This document shows positions 28,597 through 35,875 of a DNA stretch of 64,000 nucleotides, piece by piece. Position 1 is the first letter of the stretch. Every line of letters begins with the position of its first letter. Made by a program: the position numbers and the translations under genes. The DNA comes from Methylocaldum sp002005105 (GTDB taxonomy: Bacteria; Pseudomonadota; Gammaproteobacteria; Methylococcales; Methylococcaceae). The DNA lies in the NCBI RefSeq assembly GCF_051027545.1, contig NZ_CP194902.1:1984001-2048000 (forward strand). Reading direction: 5' to 3'. The notes under the pieces are model-generated. The model was given only the letters and a program-made list of their open reading frames with translations, ran no database searches and had not been told where the DNA came from.

Positions 28597-29027
28597 CGAT
28601 CCTCCTCCGTATAGCGGACGCACGACGTGTCGGTTTCCCACAAGGTCACGGCGCTGACCCGGGCGAATTCCCCGTCGATCCGTTCGGCGAGCCGGCGGTA
28701 AAACCAGCCGGCCAGGTTCTCCGCCGTCGGATTGATCCGGTCGAACGGCTCGATCTCGTTGAGATAGCGGTGGTCCAGGCTGTCGGCAAGCGTTCGGGCT
28801 TCCGCCTTGATGGTCTTGAAATCCAGGGCGATGCCCAGCGCGTCCAGGATGCGCGCGGAGACCTCCACCTCCAGCTTCCAGTTATGCCCGTGCAGGCGGC
28901 GGCAATCGCCGGGATAATCGCGGAGCGAGTGCGCGGACGAGAACTGGACCTGCACGCGAAGCCTATAAAGGCTGCGTTTGCCTGAGGCGGCCGCGGCGAG
29001 GGACGAGTCGTTGCTATGGATGTCCAT
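28593..29027 (-). CDS. 6-pyruvoyl-tetrahydropterin synthase/QueD-family protein
   Basis: The 144-residue enzyme of the PTPS/6-carboxytetrahydropterin synthase family acts on dihydroneopterin triphosphate. His33 (FSSAHSL), Cys42, His46 and His48 (CRRLHGHNW) give the metal site and catalytic cysteine of QueD. WETDTSCVRYTE forms the substrate pocket near the end. Zinc-regulated QueD paralogues next to FolE2 and COG0523 are known in other bacteria. It could equally serve another pterin pathway. Coupled to folE2. Confidence 0.88.
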   Translation of the reverse strand: MDIHSNDSSLAAAASGKRSLYRLRVQVQFSSAHSLRDYPGDCRRLHGHNWKLEVEVSARILDALGIALDFKTIKAEARTLADSLDHRYLNEIEPFDRINPTAENLAGWFYRRLAERIDGEFARVSAVTLWETDTSCVRYTEEDR

Positions 29028-29048
29028 GGGTTGCGATAGGATCGTTAG

Positions 29049-30328
29049 TCAATGCAGGCGGATCGCATCCGGAACCGCGATGCCACCCACGGCCGCCATC
29101 AGTTCCTCGGCGAGTTCGTGAACGGCGCCTGCGGCGATGAAGACCAGGCGTCCGAGCCCGTCGTCGGATGCTCGGGCCGGCAAGGGAACCGGCGGATACA
29201 ACCGGCCCGTCGCGGCTTGCACGATGACGGGCTCGGACCGGTCGGACAGGCGAACCACTCCCTTCACCCGCACCAGACGGGAACGATGCTGGGCCAAAAG
29301 GTCTTCCAGCACGGTTTGCAGGCGCGGCCAGGGAATCGGCGCGCTCAGGTAGAGGGACACGCTGCGGAAACCGTGATCGGGCAACTCCTGGCCCTGTGGC
29401 AGTCGGCGATTATCGGGAGCCACCGGCGCCAGAACGGTTTCCGGATCGATGACTCCCTGTACTGCGACCAGCCTGGGCGTGGCCGGCGCGAGTTCGTCCA
29501 GCCGGACAGCCAAGCGCACCATCTCCTCCGCGTTTGCCTGATCGGTGTGGGTGAGCACCAGGACATCCGCCCAAGCCACCTGGGCGCGGGCTTCGGGAAA
29601 ACGGCCCAATTGTTCTTCGGCTGCCGGTACTGACACCATCGCGATCACCGCTTGCAGATGGTAGCGGGATGCCAGCCAGCGGTCCCGCAGCAGCGTGTCC
29701 AGAACGGGTTCGGGGCTGGCGACGCCGCTCGCCTCGATGACGATCCGGTCGAACCGCGGCGAGCGGGGATTCTCCCAGGCCAGCCGGAGGTTTTTGAGCA
29801 CCGGCGCCAAGGCGCCCCGCATCTGGCAGCACAAACAACCGCCGGACCGATTGTGTCGCCATTTTTTGCAAAACCTTTTGGGACTTCCGAGTCACCAAAA
29901 GGAGCAAAAACTTGGCGACAAGTTATTGCCTGCGGCGCCCCGGACGCCCTGCGTTCGACCGGTCCCGACCCGACAAGGGGTCGGAACCTGGCTCCACAAT
30001 GGCTCGACGCCCGGTCGCGATGCCTTGTGGATGGCCTACGACCGTTGCTAACGCAACGACCTTCGGCCATCCACCCGGCGCTCGGGCTTCCGGGGACTAC
30101 TCGACTCGCTCGCATTCGCATCGCTCCATGTCTCGCAGCGAGGGTCATGAGCGGGATGTCCTGACGCTCGATCAGGGCCTGGTCCACCGGGGTGGAGCCG
30201 AACTCGTTGATCAGCACCGCCGTACGCGGTCCCTGATCCAGCAAACGATTCAGCAGCGTGGTCTTGCCGCTGCCGAGAAAGCCCGTCAGAACGATGACGG
30301 GAAGCGGGGTTTTGGGGCTTAGCGACAT
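29049..30328 (-). pseudogene. Second COG0523 GTPase, split by a 293-bp insertion
   Basis: The first 62 codons (30328 to about 30137) give a normal start with Walker A GFLGSGKTT and end ...QDIPLMTLA. The sequence resumes at 29843 with GGCLCCQMRGAL, the CxCC motif, and runs to a normal C-terminus at 29049. In between lies foreign DNA (29844-30136). Because 293 is not a multiple of 3, the two halves are in different frames, so no full GTPase can be made without frameshifting. The start overlaps the fhcA-like stop by 10 bases. Confidence 0.88.
29844..30136. mobile_element. 293-bp non-coding insertion with two large hairpins
   Basis: The boundaries come from restoring the COG0523 reading frame (...MTLA / GGCLCC). 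The element has an imperfect hairpin at its left end, 29853-29920 (TGTCGCCA...CCTTTTGG paired with CCAAAAGG...TGGCGACA). A second is at 30028-30073 (TGGATGGCC, CGTTGC / GCAACG, GGCCATCCA). It encodes nothing recognisable and no clear target duplication is visible. It may be a small palindromic repeat element or a non-autonomous transposon. Confidence 0.72.
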
Positions 30329-31995
30329 GTTTGCACCGGTGCTGGCCGGTTCGAAACGGGAACCGCCCGAAAACGTTCCGCATCCTTGAGGGCGAAGTCC
30401 ACGTCGTTCACTTTGAAGTGATCGAGGGACAGGCTGTGGAAGCGGTCGAAATGAACTTTGACGGATCGCTCGATGCGGCGGTCGTATCCGGGTTGAATCA
30501 CCTGCGCCGTCCCGTGGACGCGCTCGACCACTTCGCCGTCCCGCACCACCACGCGCCCGTTTTTCAACACCAGCGCGGCGTCGGCGAACATGGCGCGCCG
30601 GTCGGGTTGCGGCCGATAAACGGCGATGTCGGCGACGGCGCCGGGGGCGAGATGGCCGCGGTCGCCAAGACCCAGCAAACGTGCCGGGGCGGCGCGGGTC
30701 ATGATCGCGATTTCAGGGAGCGAAAACTCCCGCTTCAGCTCCGGCAAGAGGGTCAGCGCCAAGGCTTCCTGATTAAGCCGTGCCATGCAGGACTGGCGAT
30801 AGTCGGCGTCCATGAGCAGGCGGATCAGTTCCGGATAGGCGGTGAAGGGCGCGCCGTTGGGATGATCGGTGGTGAAGAACACCCGCCAGGGATCTTCCGC
30901 CAGCAGGAAGATTTCCAGGCCGATGGCCCACTGTAAGGTGTTGACGAAGCTTTTTTCCCGGTAGCGGTAGGGCACGATGCCGCCCGCACCGTCACATTCG
31001 GCGTCCCACATCACCCATTTGCCGGGGCTGGCATCGTCCCGGCGGCTGTATTGAGCGGTGACATCACCGGAAATCGTCACGGTCCGGCCGAACAGTACCT
31101 GGCCGACGTCCATCGTGATATTCGGATGGCGGCGGAAGGCTTCCATCAGGCGCGCCGCGCCCGAGGAAAAGCCTTTGGCGCCCTCCTGTCCGTAGCCGTA
31201 GAACTGGATGTGCGCCAAGTGCATGGGCAAGCCTTGCGCGGCTTCCATGGTGGCGACGGCGGTGTCCACGTTGCCCGGCATCCCCAGGTTGTTGCAGTGG
31301 ACATGGACGGGATGCGGAATGCCCAGATCGCACACCGCACGCTGCAGGGCTTGCAGGATATGCCGGGAACTCACGCCGTAGAACGGCACCACATCATCCA
31401 GATCAAAACACCGCACATTCCATTTGAAGGCATTGGCCCCGCCGGCGTTGATGACCTTCAGGCCCAGGCAGCGGGTGGCGTTCAAGGTCCAGGCCACGTA
31501 ATCGTCGACTTGCGCCTGGCTGGCCTTGTCGCGCAGCAGCCGCAACAGGAAATCGTCGCTGCCGAGGATGGCCAGGCCGGCCGTGTCGATGATCGGAATA
31601 TCCGCCATTTGTAAGTGGGCATCCAGGGCGTTGGCCGGCAACACCGCCGGTTCGACCACGGTGGTGTAGCCCATTCGGGCGTAGCGGTAGCCGGTGTCCG
31701 TGCTCGACCATTTAGCCGTGCTGAACGGGTGGCCGAACCGTCGGGCCATGACATTGCGGTGCTGTTCCGGCAGCAGCACGCGGGCGGTGTTGACGTTGCC
31801 GCCCGCAATGTGGCTGTGGATGTCGATGGCCCCGGCCATGACGATATGTCCGGAGATGTCGTGAACCGTGTCGACTCGCGCGCCGGGACCGGGGTCGGAG
31901 ACGATAAGGCCGTCCCGCACGAACAAGTCGCGGATTTCTCCCGCGAGCCCTTGGGTTGGGTCGTAGATCTCGCCGCCCGCCAATTTGATCAGCAT
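30319..31995 (-). CDS. Formylmethanofuran dehydrogenase subunit A-like amidohydrolase (FhcA paralogue)
   Basis: The 558-residue amidohydrolase is closely similar to FhcA/FmdA. In methylotrophs that protein is part of the formyltransferase/hydrolase complex that releases formate from formyl-methanofuran. Metal ligands are retained: His60 and His62 (IDIHSHIAGG), a candidate carboxylated Lys180, His231/His233 (HVHCNN), His259/His262 (HLAHIQF) and Asp376 (FFTTDHPNG). It stands alone: fhcB, fhcC and fhcD are not in the window. Instead it sits 10 bases from a DUF1826 gene and overlaps a COG0523 gene in a zinc-type operon. This placement suggests a zinc-limitation paralogue, analogous to PyrC2 in other Zur regulons. 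Confidence 0.88.
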   Translation of the reverse strand: MLIKLAGGEIYDPTQGLAGEIRDLFVRDGLIVSDPGPGARVDTVHDISGHIVMAGAIDIHSHIAGGNVNTARVLLPEQHRNVMARRFGHPFSTAKWSSTDTGYRYARMGYTTVVEPAVLPANALDAHLQMADIPIIDTAGLAILGSDDFLLRLLRDKASQAQVDDYVAWTLNATRCLGLKVINAGGANAFKWNVRCFDLDDVVPFYGVSSRHILQALQRAVCDLGIPHPVHVHCNNLGMPGNVDTAVATMEAAQGLPMHLAHIQFYGYGQEGAKGFSSGAARLMEAFRRHPNITMDVGQVLFGRTVTISGDVTAQYSRRDDASPGKWVMWDAECDGAGGIVPYRYREKSFVNTLQWAIGLEIFLLAEDPWRVFFTTDHPNGAPFTAYPELIRLLMDADYRQSCMARLNQEALALTLLPELKREFSLPEIAIMTRAAPARLLGLGDRGHLAPGAVADIAVYRPQPDRRAMFADAALVLKNGRVVVRDGEVVERVHGTAQVIQPGYDRRIERSVKVHFDRFHSLSLDHFKVNDVDFALKDAERFRAVPVSNRPAPVQTCR

Positions 31996-32005
31996 GGTTC
32001 GGCGC

Positions 32006-32677
32006 TCACAGCAGATCCAGGGTCAATAGGAGACGGCGCGGTTCCGCCGGCGTCGGCTTGGGCGAGCGGTGCACCAGCCCGTGGCCCTTGTTGCCCTCCC
32101 ACTTGCCGCCTTTCATCAGCCCGACCGCATAGGGCGGCATGGCGTGGATCGCGGTTTCATCCAGAATCAGCCCGGACTCCTCGTCGGGCAACCCTTGCGC
32201 ACCGGGTCCCAGCTTGGTCCGGTCCACGCAGTCATCCGGCAGCCACTGGGTGCCGACGCCGCCGTAGGTGCAGACCAGACGAGCGGGCACATGATCGACG
32301 TGGAAGCGCGGACACATGGGCCTGGCCAGGGTGCGAAGGCGGAGGCCCGCCCGCTCGGATTCGAACAAGTCGCAATAGGCGCCGGTCAAGCGGGCGACAT
32401 CGCGCCACCAGTCGTCATGCCCCGAAATGTGCTTGCACTCCGGCAACAGCGAGCCGAAATCGAAATGCTCGAAACGAATTTCTTCGGCCAGTTCGATTTC
32501 AATCGGGCTTCGCAGGAGTTCGGTAACAAACCTCCGAAGCGGCTCCTCGGGTTGCCGGTGAATCAGGCACAGGCTCACCCCGGGCTCGTAGATGCGGGCG
32601 AGGTCGGCCAGATCGTTCGACTGGACGGCGAAAGAAACGTTTTGAGCGGGTTCGATCCGGTGGGCGGATGCGGTCAT
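32006..32677 (-). CDS. DUF1826 protein
   Basis: The 223-residue cytoplasmic protein of unknown function has the conserved core CPRFHVDHVPARLVCTYGG and VGTQWLPDD (about 122-148). The HVDH segment and nearby acidic and histidine residues could bind a metal. DUF1826 genes occur near COG0523 GTPases in zinc-responsive clusters of several proteobacteria, which supports the same assignment here. It is 9 bases from the ZIP gene upstream and 10 bases from the fhcA-like gene downstream. Confidence 0.83.
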   Translation of the reverse strand: MTASAHRIEPAQNVSFAVQSNDLADLARIYEPGVSLCLIHRQPEEPLRRFVTELLRSPIEIELAEEIRFEHFDFGSLLPECKHISGHDDWWRDVARLTGAYCDLFESERAGLRLRTLARPMCPRFHVDHVPARLVCTYGGVGTQWLPDDCVDRTKLGPGAQGLPDEESGLILDETAIHAMPPYAVGLMKGGKWEGNKGHGLVHRSPKPTPAEPRRLLLTLDLL

Positions 32678-32686
32678 GGAACCTCC

Positions 32687-33469
32687 TTATCCGGGTAACA
32701 ACAGGTTTTCGAAAACGACGATGCCTTGCATGAAGCCGATCCCGAGGCCGAAGGTGGTCGCTTGTCCGACCAGGCCGGGCAGGGTGGGAATTTCGTGCAG
32801 GGCGGGAATCAGGTCGGAGCCGGCGATATAGATGAAACCGCCGGCGGCGAGGGGCAGCAGCAGGATCAGGGAGGACTCGGCCGCCTGACCCAGGGCCAGG
32901 GTGAAAACGACGCCAGCCATTACCGTCAGCGAGCAATAAAAGTTGTAGAGCACGGCCTGCCGCGGAGTGTAGCCGCCGTAGACCAAGGCGCCCACGTCGC
33001 CTAATTCCTGGGGGACTTCATGGGCCACGATGGCGAAGGTGGTGGTGAAGCCGAGGATCGGATCGGCCAGGAAGCTGCCGGCAATCAGGATGCCGTCGAC
33101 GAAGTTGTGGATGGCATCGCCGATCAGGTTCATTCTGGCCAGGGGCCGAATATCTTCGGAGCCGGTATCGAGCGCGAAACGATGGTCATGGCGCCAGCGC
33201 ACCGCTTTCTCCAGCAGGAAAAAGACGAATACGCCGACGAGGGCGGTCATGCAGACCGTCGACACCGAGCCGTGGCGCGCGGCCGCATCGGGAATCAGAT
33301 GGATGAAGGCATCGCCCAGCAATACGCCCACCGCCAGGGAGACCAGATTAGGCACTATGGCCGCCAGCCGTTCCGGCTTTATCCACAGGACGAACAACCC
33401 GCTGAACGAGACCAGGCTGACCGTCAGTCCCGCGGCCAAGGCATAGATCGCGGTGACCCAGTCGTTCAC
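32687..33469 (-). CDS. ZIP-family metal (zinc) transporter
   Basis: A 260-residue inner-membrane protein with about eight helices. The two ZIP metal-site helices are visible: LIGDAIHNFVDGILIAGS (His121, Asn122, Asp125) and IVAHEVPQELGDVG (His150, Glu151, Gln154, Glu155). A short His/Asp loop (RWRHDHRFALD) lies between helices 3 and 4. The start is taken as GTG at 33469 because its GTGA overlaps the TGA of the preceding gene; an upstream ATG at 33493 would overlap further. Zinc import fits the operon. Confidence 0.87.
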   Translation of the reverse strand: MNDWVTAIYALAAGLTVSLVSFSGLFVLWIKPERLAAIVPNLVSLAVGVLLGDAFIHLIPDAAARHGSVSTVCMTALVGVFVFFLLEKAVRWRHDHRFALDTGSEDIRPLARMNLIGDAIHNFVDGILIAGSFLADPILGFTTTFAIVAHEVPQELGDVGALVYGGYTPRQAVLYNFYCSLTVMAGVVFTLALGQAAESSLILLLPLAAGGFIYIAGSDLIPALHEIPTLPGLVGQATTFGLGIGFMQGIVVFENLLLPG

Positions 33470-33939
33470 GCGTCCGCCTCGTCCTGAGGCCACGCCGGGA
33501 AACGGTCTTCGCAGGCTCGCCAGACCTCGGAGCCGACGTCAGCCACCGTGACCAGCGTAGCGGATCGCGCCATGGCGGAGAGGCTTGCGCCGTCCTCGCC
33601 GCGAAAGGTGAATGCCGCGTCGGTGGGCAACGGTCCTGCGATACCTGCGGACCGATCACACGCATTCTTGTGTTTCATTCTGCGGGCCTCCATGCCCCCA
33701 AATTCGCTCCGGGCGAATTTGTCGATCGCCGGGTAGCCGAAGCGCCTCTCGTGCGGCAGTCGTCCGACCTCGCGTCGGTCGTTGACGATCACCGCCACCA
33801 GGCGCTTTTCCCGATTGGACAGAAGGTGATTGAGCAGGGTTGTCTTGCCAGGTCGAGCGAAACCCGACAATACGGTAACGAGCAGTTTGCGCGGCAAGTG
33901 ATCCGAGTTGGCTGTACGCATCGACGACTGAAAAGTCAT
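33466..33939 (-). pseudogene. Decayed COG0523 (ZigA-type) GTPase remnant
   Basis: The 157-residue frame starts like a zinc-starvation COG0523 protein: LLVTVLSGFARPGKTTLLNHLLSNREKRLVAVIVNDRREV. The normal FLGAGKTT has become FARPGKTT, and the CxCC and NKxD motifs are absent. The C-terminal part (SEVWRACEDRFPAWPQ) resembles the WWA..P..RWP segment of the COG0523 C-terminal domain, so a central deletion is likely. It keeps an open frame and a coupled stop with the ZIP gene, so it may now serve mainly as a leader. The start could be 33939 or the second ATG at 33921. Confidence 0.72.
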
Positions 33940-33943
33940 ATAA

Positions 33944-33962
33944 AATGTTATAGCGTTACATT
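33944..33962. promoter_or_regulatory. Zur-like box upstream of the zinc-type operon
   Basis: AATGTTATAGCGTTACATT is a 19-base imperfect palindrome (outer AATGT/ACATT perfect). It closely resembles the gammaproteobacterial Zur consensus AATGTTATANTATAACATT, differing at 3 positions. It ends 5 bases before the first ATG of the operon, where a repressor would block transcription. It is the only such site I found in the window. The next 300 bases (33963-34259) hold no gene I can support. Confidence 0.72.
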
Positions 33963-34259
33963 ATTTGGAAATGAGGCGCACGTTACTCCGTTGGTTCCGG
34001 GACTTAAGGGCTTGTTTGCGTCAACAGCTGAAACGATCGCCGCTTTCCACGCAGCTGTTCGGCGGGGATGGCCCGGTTGCGACAGCCAGCGTGGTAGGTA
34101 TGGGAGGATGAAACAGTTCCATGGGCGGCGAAACAGGGGTTGACATCATGGATCGATCACGTCCTGCCCAGATCAATGATGTGACTATATAACATAACTG
34201 ATCTGGGCCGCAAGCTCATAGATCTATGTTGCGGCTACTGGCCGGCGTCAAGGCGGATG

Positions 34260-34661
34260 TCATCCTCGGATGACTCCGCCGAGGAGGGCCTCTGCATTCT
34301 TGAGTAGCCTGGGCCAGGAGTCACTGCTGGCCTCGACCGTGACATGAACCAGCTCCTGGTGAACGCGTAATAGCCCTCTGAAGTACTCCGGGTGAATATC
34401 CTCTTCCATGGCCAGGTTGCCGATGCAAGCGAACTTGCCTTTGCCGACGCGCCAAATGTGAAGATCGCAAATTTCGGCCTGGATCGGGCTTGCTTCTATG
34501 ATCGCGCGGATTTCCGCCGTCACCGGGGCGTCCATTTCGCCATCGAGCACCGGACGGGTGGGCTCCTCGGGTTTTTGGCCGCAGGCGACCGCTAGCATCG
34601 CCGTTCCGACCCATACGATCCACGCTGAGATGGGGACCCGGCCCTTCAGTGATGCGTTCAT
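34260..34661 (-). CDS. Putative lipoprotein carrying a CDF (DmeF-type) C-terminal domain
   Basis: The 133-residue protein has an N-terminal hydrophobic segment ending in a lipobox-like LAVAC (Cys27). The rest reads like the cytoplasmic C-terminal domain of a DmeF-type Co/Ni CDF exporter: LDGEMDAPVTAEIRAIIE, then DLHIWRVGKGKFACIGNLA and VHQELVHVTVEAS. The six transmembrane helices of such exporters are absent, so a normally cytosolic regulatory domain appears to be exported. Its start shares one base with the stop of the PilL-like gene (TGATG). It may bind metal in the periplasm (inference). Confidence 0.65.
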   Translation of the reverse strand: MNASLKGRVPISAWIVWVGTAMLAVACGQKPEEPTRPVLDGEMDAPVTAEIRAIIEASPIQAEICDLHIWRVGKGKFACIGNLAMEEDIHPEYFRGLLRVHQELVHVTVEASSDSWPRLLKNAEALLGGVIRG

Positions 34662-35200
34662 CAGAGACCTCCCGTCTCATCGTTCGGGAGGAGTTCGTAG
34701 CTGACGACCCGGTGGACCGGATCCACCTGGAGGCGAAAGGCCGGCCCACCGAGGACCCGCAAGGCGTCCTGCACGGTGAGCGGTCCGAGATGGCGCTGGA
34801 CATCGGGAACCGTCTGATTCAGCAGCACCTGCACCTTTGGGCCGTGTTCATCGGGATCGGCAAGCCGATACCCGGAATGCCGCAACAGATACTCCGCCGC
34901 GTCCCTGACCGTAAAAATGTCCCGCGGGAGGCGGACATCGATGACCATGAGAAGCGGATCGATCTGTTCCGCGCTGGGCCTCGCCGTCACCACCGAGTAG
35001 CGCCCGGTTTGGACCCGGATCGGTTCGAGGGTCTTCACCGGACGGTTCCCGGAGGCTACCGGATTCGCTTGGGCGTCAGAACGATTCGCTACCGGTCTTG
35101 CAGGCGGCCCGGACAGACGCTTCGTGTGTCCGGCACAGCCGGTTAACGTCAGGCTGAGCGCCAGGATCGGAAGCAGTGTCTGGTAGGGAAGCTGTCGCAT
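34661..35200 (-). CDS. PilL N-terminal-domain lipoprotein of integrative-element type
   Basis: The 179-residue exported protein has a lipoprotein signal (LSLTLTGC). A domain follows with the pattern of the PilL N-terminal family found in PFGI-1-type integrative conjugative elements (GRYSVVTARPSAEQIDPLLMVIDV; FTVRDAAEYLLRHSGYRL; LGPLTVQDALRVLGG). No other conjugation gene is nearby, so it is probably a leftover of a lost element. The start is placed at 35200, before the signal peptide. Confidence 0.72.
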   Translation of the reverse strand: MRQLPYQTLLPILALSLTLTGCAGHTKRLSGPPARPVANRSDAQANPVASGNRPVKTLEPIRVQTGRYSVVTARPSAEQIDPLLMVIDVRLPRDIFTVRDAAEYLLRHSGYRLADPDEHGPKVQVLLNQTVPDVQRHLGPLTVQDALRVLGGPAFRLQVDPVHRVVSYELLPNDETGGL

Positions 35201-35470
35201 CGGCGGCCCGTATCGATGGTGTTGCGCCGATGGTGCAAGCATTATCCGGTGGATTCAAACGGAAACCGTTCATCGATTCGTGGGCGGTTTGGCTACAGGC
35301 GTTTCCATATTCCAATTCCATTTGTTGGAGGACGGGTACCCTTTCCATTCAAGCCCTGTCCGGTACCTTTTTCCCTTCTTTTCCGGACCTTTTGGCTCTT
35401 TACCGTTTGTTTTGTCGAACATCCTATTGGTCGGTAAGGTGTGATTGTATTTTCAAGATGGGTGAAGCCT

Positions 35471-35740
35471 ATGCCTATTTCGGTCAGACTCGATCCGGCG
35501 TTGGAGGCGCGGCTGGATCAGGAAGTCCGGCGCCTCGGCGTCACCAAGTCGGAATTCGTCAAGGATGCGCTTGAGCGGGTTTTAGGGCTCAAGAGCCCGG
35601 CAAGCCTGTTGCAACAGGTCAGGAGCGGCACTCCGACGGGCGTTCCAGCGTGTCGGAAGACGTCTCAGCCAAAGTGAAGGCCAAGTTGCGCGCGAAGCGT
35701 TCTGATTGATGCCGGTCCGCCAGTGTACCTTTTGCGGTGA
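35471..35740 (+). pseudogene. Decayed RHH antitoxin and PIN-type toxin start
   Basis: From the ATG at 35471 the frame gives a CopG/Arc ribbon-helix-helix protein (PISVRLDPALEARLDQEVRRLGVTKSEFVKDALERVLG). The normal C-terminal end (SEDVSAKVKAKLRAKRSD) is in another frame and stops at 35709, so one base has been lost or gained near 35640. As read, the frame ends at 35677. Overlapping that end at 35699 is VLIDAGPPV, the usual start of a PIN-domain toxin, which stops at 35740. The pair is almost certainly dead. The 35743-35875 gap has no gene. Confidence 0.62.
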
Positions 35741-35875
35741 GCGAAGCGCGTTTTCAGGAATGACTGGTTATCGGCAACTTGTGGTCGCACAACATCTGTC
35801 CCCACATTGAAATTCTTTTCGGTGCCACATTTGAAGAATCGCTAAAAAGCCTTCGCGAGAGTCAACGGGATCCAG

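Noticed and set aside
34176..34200. AT-rich stretch ACTATATAACATAACTGATC as a second Zur box
   Set aside because: Only one half resembles the Zur consensus and there is no symmetric partner or correctly oriented start nearby.
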